A stretch of DNA of 19,445 nt. Origin: Desulfobacteraceae bacterium (GTDB taxonomy: Bacteria; Desulfobacterota; Desulfobacteria; Desulfobacterales; DAOWNP01). Shown here piece by piece: positions 15,771 to 19,445 of the stretch. Position 1 is the first letter of the stretch. Each line of letters starts with the position of its first letter. Where the stretch lies: positions 1-19,445 of the forward strand of contig DAOWNP010000004.1 in NCBI GenBank assembly GCA_030642545.1. The letters run 5' to 3'. Position numbers and translations under genes: made by a program. Under the pieces are notes generated by a model. It did no database searches, had not been told where the DNA came from, and saw only the letters and a list, made by a program, of their open reading frames with translations.

Positions 15771-17426
15771 ATGAGTATTATGGCTATGGATTACTTTAAA
15801 ATTTTAAATTTGAAGAAAGAGCCTTTTTCAAATTCACCTGATCCAGATCTTTTTTACCATGTGAAACAGCATGTCCAATGCCTCCAGAAGCTTGAAATTT
15901 CTATTCGTTTGAAAAGAGGATTGAATGTCGTAATAGGAGATGTGGGTACTGGTAAAACTACAGTTTGCAGACAACTGCTTCGAGTCTTTGCAGAAGATGA
16001 AGATGTTGTTGAATTTATGATTTTAGACCCTTTTTGTAAATCTTCTTATGATTTTTTATCATATATAGCAAAAACATTTAATATTGAGTTTTCAGATAAT
16101 ATAAATAATGAGCAGGTTATTAAAGAGAAGATTAAAAATTATCTTTTTGTTTGTGGAGTAGATAAAAAAAGAACAGTAGTTCTTATAATAGATGAAGGGC
16201 AAAAAATGCCGATTTTTTGTCTGGAAATTTTAAGAGAACTGTTAAACTATGAAACTAATGAATATAAGCTTTTACAGATTGTAATATTTGCTCAGGCAGA
16301 GTTTTATGATATAATTACTCCTTTGCATAATTTTATGGATAGAATTAATCTTCTATATCATCTAAAACCTCTTGGTTTTAATCAAACTGTTCGGATGATT
16401 AGATACAGGCTTGATAATTCTTATAACATATTTGGTAAAACACTTGATTTTTTTACTTATCCTGCTTTCTGGATGATTTATTTATTTAGCAGAGGATACC
16501 CGAGAAAAATAATTAATTTGTGTCATAAATGTATTTTATCAATGATAATTAATAAACATGCAAAAGTTCGTATTTATCATGTTTATGAAGAAATTGGAGA
16601 TAAAAAAAGTTTTTGGGTTAAGAAGCTTGTTCCAGTAACAGCAGTTTTTTTTGTTTTTTTGTTTTTTTTATTTGCAGGAATTAATAATAATACAGCAGAA
16701 AATTTTTCACTGTTAAAACAAAATAATTATTATGATAAAATAGATAGGACAGAAAAACAGTATGAAAAGATAAAAAAAGGAACAGGAGTCTTGTCTTCTG
16801 ATAAATTGTATGGTAGTAAAAAACAATGTATGTTTTTAGATGATGAATTTGTTATGGCAAAAAGTATTGATTCATTGTCTTTTTCTACTTCAGATTCTAA
16901 TAAAAAACAGAGTTATTTCTCTTTTTCAGGTAAGGGCCTGGAAAAAAAAGAACCTCCTTTGCTGCTTGGACATTTATCAGTAAAAAATAGTGAAACTATA
17001 AGTATTTTAATTGAAAATGTTTATGGTGTTTTTGATAAAAATATTCTTAATGTTGTTTTACAGTCAAATCCTCAAATTTCAGATGCAGATAAAATTGAAA
17101 TTGGCGATCTTATCTGTTTTCCTGTAATACCTGGCCTGACAAGAAATAGTTGTTTTAAAACATGGTGGATACAGTTTGAAAGAACAGATAACCTTGGTAA
17201 TGCAGTTAATATATTAAGACAATATTCAAATAATTTGCCAAAAATAAGGATGATATCTTATTATAAACCTGATACCGGACTCTGCTTTATTCTTGTATAT
17301 AATTCTATGTGGTTTAAAGAGGAACATGCAGAAAAAAGTTTAAATAATATTAAAAAATATTTTCCAAAAGCAAAGCTTTTTTGTATTGAGACAGATAAAA
17401 TGAAGGTTTACTCACAATATTATTAG
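15771..17426 (+). CDS. mshM: ExeA/MshM-like AAA ATPase with periplasmic LysM-like and SPOR-like domains
   Basis: This 551-residue protein opens with the ExeA/GspA-type sequence FKILNLKKEPFSNSPDPDLFY (9-29). Walker A is GDVGTGKTT (56-64), Walker B is VVLIIDEGQ (137-145), and the AAA lid region contains SRGYPRKIINLCHKC (240-254). A single membrane span lies at about 286-303. The periplasmic part has a low-complexity linker, a LysM-like stretch (about 400-452: NSETISILIENVYG, QSNPQISDADKIEIGDLICFP) and a SPOR-like domain (about 465-540: WWIQFERTDNLGNAVNILRQ, FILVYNSMWFKEEHAEKSL). Both domain types bind peptidoglycan. ExeA/MshM proteins are thought to help place the secretin in the cell wall, which fits its position after mshL. 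Three ATGs (15771, 15780, 15786) are possible starts; 15786 matches the usual ExeA N-terminus best, and none has a clear ribosome binding site. Confidence 0.8.
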   Translation: MSIMAMDYFKILNLKKEPFSNSPDPDLFYHVKQHVQCLQKLEISIRLKRGLNVVIGDVGTGKTTVCRQLLRVFAEDEDVVEFMILDPFCKSSYDFLSYIAKTFNIEFSDNINNEQVIKEKIKNYLFVCGVDKKRTVVLIIDEGQKMPIFCLEILRELLNYETNEYKLLQIVIFAQAEFYDIITPLHNFMDRINLLYHLKPLGFNQTVRMIRYRLDNSYNIFGKTLDFFTYPAFWMIYLFSRGYPRKIINLCHKCILSMIINKHAKVRIYHVYEEIGDKKSFWVKKLVPVTAVFFVFLFFLFAGINNNTAENFSLLKQNNYYDKIDRTEKQYEKIKKGTGVLSSDKLYGSKKQCMFLDDEFVMAKSIDSLSFSTSDSNKKQSYFSFSGKGLEKKEPPLLLGHLSVKNSETISILIENVYGVFDKNILNVVLQSNPQISDADKIEIGDLICFPVIPGLTRNSCFKTWWIQFERTDNLGNAVNILRQYSNNLPKIRMISYYKPDTGLCFILVYNSMWFKEEHAEKSLNNIKKYFPKAKLFCIETDKMKVYSQYY

Positions 17427-17440
17427 TAATGGAGAGATAA

Positions 17441-19153
17441 TTGTTTAAGCGAAAAAAATTAGGAGAGATGTTGATTGAGGCAGGATTGCTTACTGAAGAT
17501 GAGTTGCAGAACGCTTTGATAAAACAGAAAAAGAGTAAATTAAAGCTTGGGCAGTTTCTTGTTTCAGATGGTATTATTTTGGAATCTGAACTTGTTTTGG
17601 CAATTTCACAGCAATTAAAAATAGAGATATACAATGCAGAAAAATATCCTATGAACCTTGAGCTTTCCAGACTTTTTCCAGCTGAGGTAGCCAAAAAAAA
17701 TTTAGTTGTTCCGGTTGAGGTTGATGTAAATGTTTTAATGGTGGCAATGACTGATCCTTTGGATATAACTATATTTGATACTATAGAAGCTATAACAAAT
17801 CTCGAAGTAGAGGCTGTTATATGTACAGAAAAAGAGATGAACCAGCTTATTTCACTTTTGTATGGTTCATTTTCTGATATAGGTGATGTACTGGACTCTG
17901 TAGAAAATCTTAAGGTTGAGTTAGATAAAACTGAAGATGATTCTAAAAAGGCAGAAAAAGTTGAAATAGCTTTACTCAAGGATATTTCTGAAGATGCTCC
18001 TGTTATTCGTATTGTCAATTCTATTTTTATTCAGGCAGTAAAAGATGGTGTTAGTGATATTCATATTAGTCCTGAAAAGGATTATGTTCAGTTAAGATTT
18101 AGAGGGGATGGCAGGCTTTATGATGTTCCGGCTCCCCCTAAAAATCTCTTTTTATCAGTTATTTCCAGAATAAAGATATTGGCAAATTTAGATATAGCTG
18201 TTTCAAGAATTCCTCAGGATGGCAGATTTACAATTAAGGTTGGTAATAAAGAAGTTAATGTGCGTGTGTCAACTCTGCCTACGATTTATGGAGAAAATCT
18301 TGTTCTTCGTCTTTTAGATACCAGCAGTGGCATATATTCTTTGAATAAGCTTGGGATATCTCCTGCTGATATAAAAAAAATAGAATCAATTATAAATAAA
18401 CCTTACGGAATGATACTAAGTACAGGACCTACAGGGAGTGGTAAGAGTACGACTCTGTATTCAATTTTAAAACAGTTAAACAAGCCTGATATTAATATAA
18501 TAACATTAGAAGACCCTGTTGAGTATCGTATGGAAAAAATAAGACAGGTTCAGTTAAATCAGAGAGCAGGGATGAGTTTTGCTAATGGTTTAAGAGCTAT
18601 ATTGCGCCAGGATCCTGATGTTATTATGGTGGGAGAGATTAGAGATTCTGAAACTGCTTCAATAGCTGTTCAGGCAGCTTTAACAGGACACAGGGTGTTG
18701 AGTACAGTGCATACTAATGATGCAGCTGGTGCTATTACACGTTTTATAGATATGGGAGTTGAGCCGTTTCTTGTATCTTCAGTTATGCTTATTTCAATAG
18801 CTCAGCGTCTTGTAAGAAGGGTGTGTCCTGATTGTGCTGAACCCTGTATTCCATCTGCTGGTAAAATGAAATACTGGGGTTTGGAAAAATTTGATAATCC
18901 GAATTTTTTAAAAGGAAAAGGGTGCTTCAAATGTAATGATACAGGCTATAAGGGGAGAGTCGGTATATATGAGGTACTGCTTATAGATGAGGTTGTACAG
19001 GAGATGATTTTAGATCAAAAATCCGGTCATGAAATATCAAAAGCAGGTATCGCATCAGGAAAACTGAAAACTTTAAAAGATGATGCTGCTGAAAAGATAG
19101 CTGCAGGAATTACTACATGTGAAGAGGTGCTTACAACAGTGATGAATTATTAA
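17441..19153 (+). CDS. mshE: MSHA pilus assembly ATPase MshE (GspE/PilB family) with c-di-GMP-binding-type MshEN domain
   Basis: This 570-residue cytoplasmic hexameric ATPase powers pilus extension. The N-terminus carries two 24-residue MshEN motifs, 6-29 and 35-58, separated by five residues. This is the arrangement known to bind cyclic di-GMP, except that each begins with KLG instead of RLG. The catalytic core has Walker A GPTGSGKST (329-337), the Asp box ITLEDPVEYR (354-363), Walker B DPDVIMVGEIRD (391-402) and the His box GHRVLSTVHTNDA (416-428). A zinc-binding tetracysteine is formed by CPDC (462-465) and CFKC (495-498). It starts with TTG at 17441, preceded by GGAGAG (17431-17436), 14 bp after mshM. 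The long antisense ORF at 17350-18018 is a shadow. The subfamily name rests on the MshEN motif and operon order. Confidence 0.9.
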   Translation: MFKRKKLGEMLIEAGLLTEDELQNALIKQKKSKLKLGQFLVSDGIILESELVLAISQQLKIEIYNAEKYPMNLELSRLFPAEVAKKNLVVPVEVDVNVLMVAMTDPLDITIFDTIEAITNLEVEAVICTEKEMNQLISLLYGSFSDIGDVLDSVENLKVELDKTEDDSKKAEKVEIALLKDISEDAPVIRIVNSIFIQAVKDGVSDIHISPEKDYVQLRFRGDGRLYDVPAPPKNLFLSVISRIKILANLDIAVSRIPQDGRFTIKVGNKEVNVRVSTLPTIYGENLVLRLLDTSSGIYSLNKLGISPADIKKIESIINKPYGMILSTGPTGSGKSTTLYSILKQLNKPDINIITLEDPVEYRMEKIRQVQLNQRAGMSFANGLRAILRQDPDVIMVGEIRDSETASIAVQAALTGHRVLSTVHTNDAAGAITRFIDMGVEPFLVSSVMLISIAQRLVRRVCPDCAEPCIPSAGKMKYWGLEKFDNPNFLKGKGCFKCNDTGYKGRVGIYEVLLIDEVVQEMILDQKSGHEISKAGIASGKLKTLKDDAAEKIAAGITTCEEVLTTVMNY

Positions 19154-19255
19154 TCACATAAATAATTTCACTTAAGTTATCAATCGGAGATATACTATTA
19201 GTATTATCTCCTCACTTAGGGCGAGCCCTTAGGCCTTGTGAAATTTATTATGTGA
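19154..19255. repeat. 102-bp inverted-repeat element with internal hairpins between mshE and mshG
   Basis: Outer arms TCACATAAATAATTTCAC (19154-19171) and GTGAAATTTATTATGTGA (19238-19255) pair over 18 bases with two adjacent mismatches. Inside are an 11-bp hairpin with one bulge (GGAGATATACT, 19186-19196, with 19201-19211 region) and a GC-rich hairpin AGGG-CGAG-CCCT (19218-19229). The left arm begins at the base after the mshE stop. There is no coding potential and no obvious target-site duplication. It may be a REP/BIME- or MITE-like element or a structured RNA controlling expression of mshG; one copy in the window cannot decide between these. Confidence 0.7.
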
Positions 19256-19291
19256 CAATCTATTTATATTGTATTGTGTTTATATTATATT

Positions 19292-19445
19292 ATGGATAAA
19301 TTTATATATCAGGCTTTAAACAGCAATGGAAAAAAAATATCAGGTGAAGTTGATGCTGATTCTAAAGAGAGTGCTTTAAATATTTTAAGCTCCAGAGGAT
19401 ATATACCTGTAACTGTTAAAGATTTAAATAAAAGTTCAGGTAAGG
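19292..19445 (+). CDS. mshG: Pilus inner-membrane platform protein MshG (GspF/PilC family), 5' end only
   Basis: The reading frame from ATG at 19292 stays open to the window end, giving about 51 residues. The sequence FIYQALNSNGKKISGEVDAD, then ESALNILSSRGYIPVTVKDL, is the conserved opening of GspF/PilC proteins, which are the inner-membrane platform that couples the assembly ATPase to pilin polymerisation. Following mshE directly is the standard position for mshG. The cytoplasmic T2SSF domains and membrane spans lie beyond the window. No Shine-Dalgarno sequence is visible before the ATG, and the 138-bp gap after mshE, with its inverted-repeat element, is unlike the other junctions of this operon. 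Confidence 0.88.
   Translation, partial: MDKFIYQALNSNGKKISGEVDADSKESALNILSSRGYIPVTVKDLNKSSGK

Noticed and set aside
17350..18018. 222-residue open frame on the minus strand inside mshE
   Set aside because: It is antisense to an unmistakable mshE reading frame; its Ser/Thr/Ile-rich translation matches no family and is what the opposite strand of this AT-rich gene would give.
19154..19255. Integron attC site or riboswitch reading of the mshE-mshG element
   Set aside because: There are no attC core-site motifs or integrase, and the sequence does not match the c-di-GMP riboswitch cores I know, despite the tempting pilus context.

Overview
The window is AT-rich chromosomal DNA from a strictly anaerobic bacterium, most likely a sulfate-reducing member of the Desulfobacterota (Desulfobacterales-like). 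The evidence is the combination of Wood-Ljungdahl carbonyl-branch genes, a type III glutamine synthetase and an MSHA-type pilus locus, together with the style of the proteins. I cannot name a genus from sequence alone. No tRNA, rRNA, CRISPR array, transposase or integrase was seen.

Left region (1-3775, all +): the 3' end of acsB (acetyl-CoA synthase, cluster A domain), acsC (large corrinoid iron-sulfur protein subunit), acsE (methyltetrahydrofolate:corrinoid protein methyltransferase) and a DUF3786-type protein of unknown function. AcsE moves the methyl group from methyl-tetrahydrofolate to the corrinoid protein, and AcsB joins it with CO and CoA to give acetyl-CoA. A sulfate reducer can also run the route backwards to oxidise acetate. 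acsB, acsC and acsE are each followed by their own intrinsic terminator, and acsD (small corrinoid protein subunit) is not in the window.

Middle region (3776-10847): a sigma-54 promoter with two upstream palindromes precedes glnN (glutamine synthetase III, +). A hairpin suited to terminating both strands separates glnN from a convergent minus-strand pair: a FlgO/CsgG-like secreted protein followed 18 bp later by a CsgG-like lipoprotein with a large insertion. Upstream of these on the same strand is an RNB-family exoribonuclease.

Right region (11289-19445, all +, running off the window): a tightly packed MSHA-type pilus assembly operon. Its order is PilM/PilN-like fusion, PilO-like, PilP/GspC-like, secretin MshL, ExeA/MshM-like ATPase with periplasmic LysM-like and SPOR-like domains, assembly ATPase MshE with a c-di-GMP-binding MshEN motif, and the start of MshG. 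This matches the known I-J-K-L-M-(N)-E-G order of msh loci, with no separate mshN. A 102-bp inverted-repeat element with internal hairpins sits between mshE and mshG.

The observations most worth checking are the structured mshE-mshG element, the sigma-54/twin-palindrome control region of glnN, the AAA-TM-LysM-SPOR protein, the lysine-variant MshEN motifs and the insertion-bearing CsgG-like lipoprotein.
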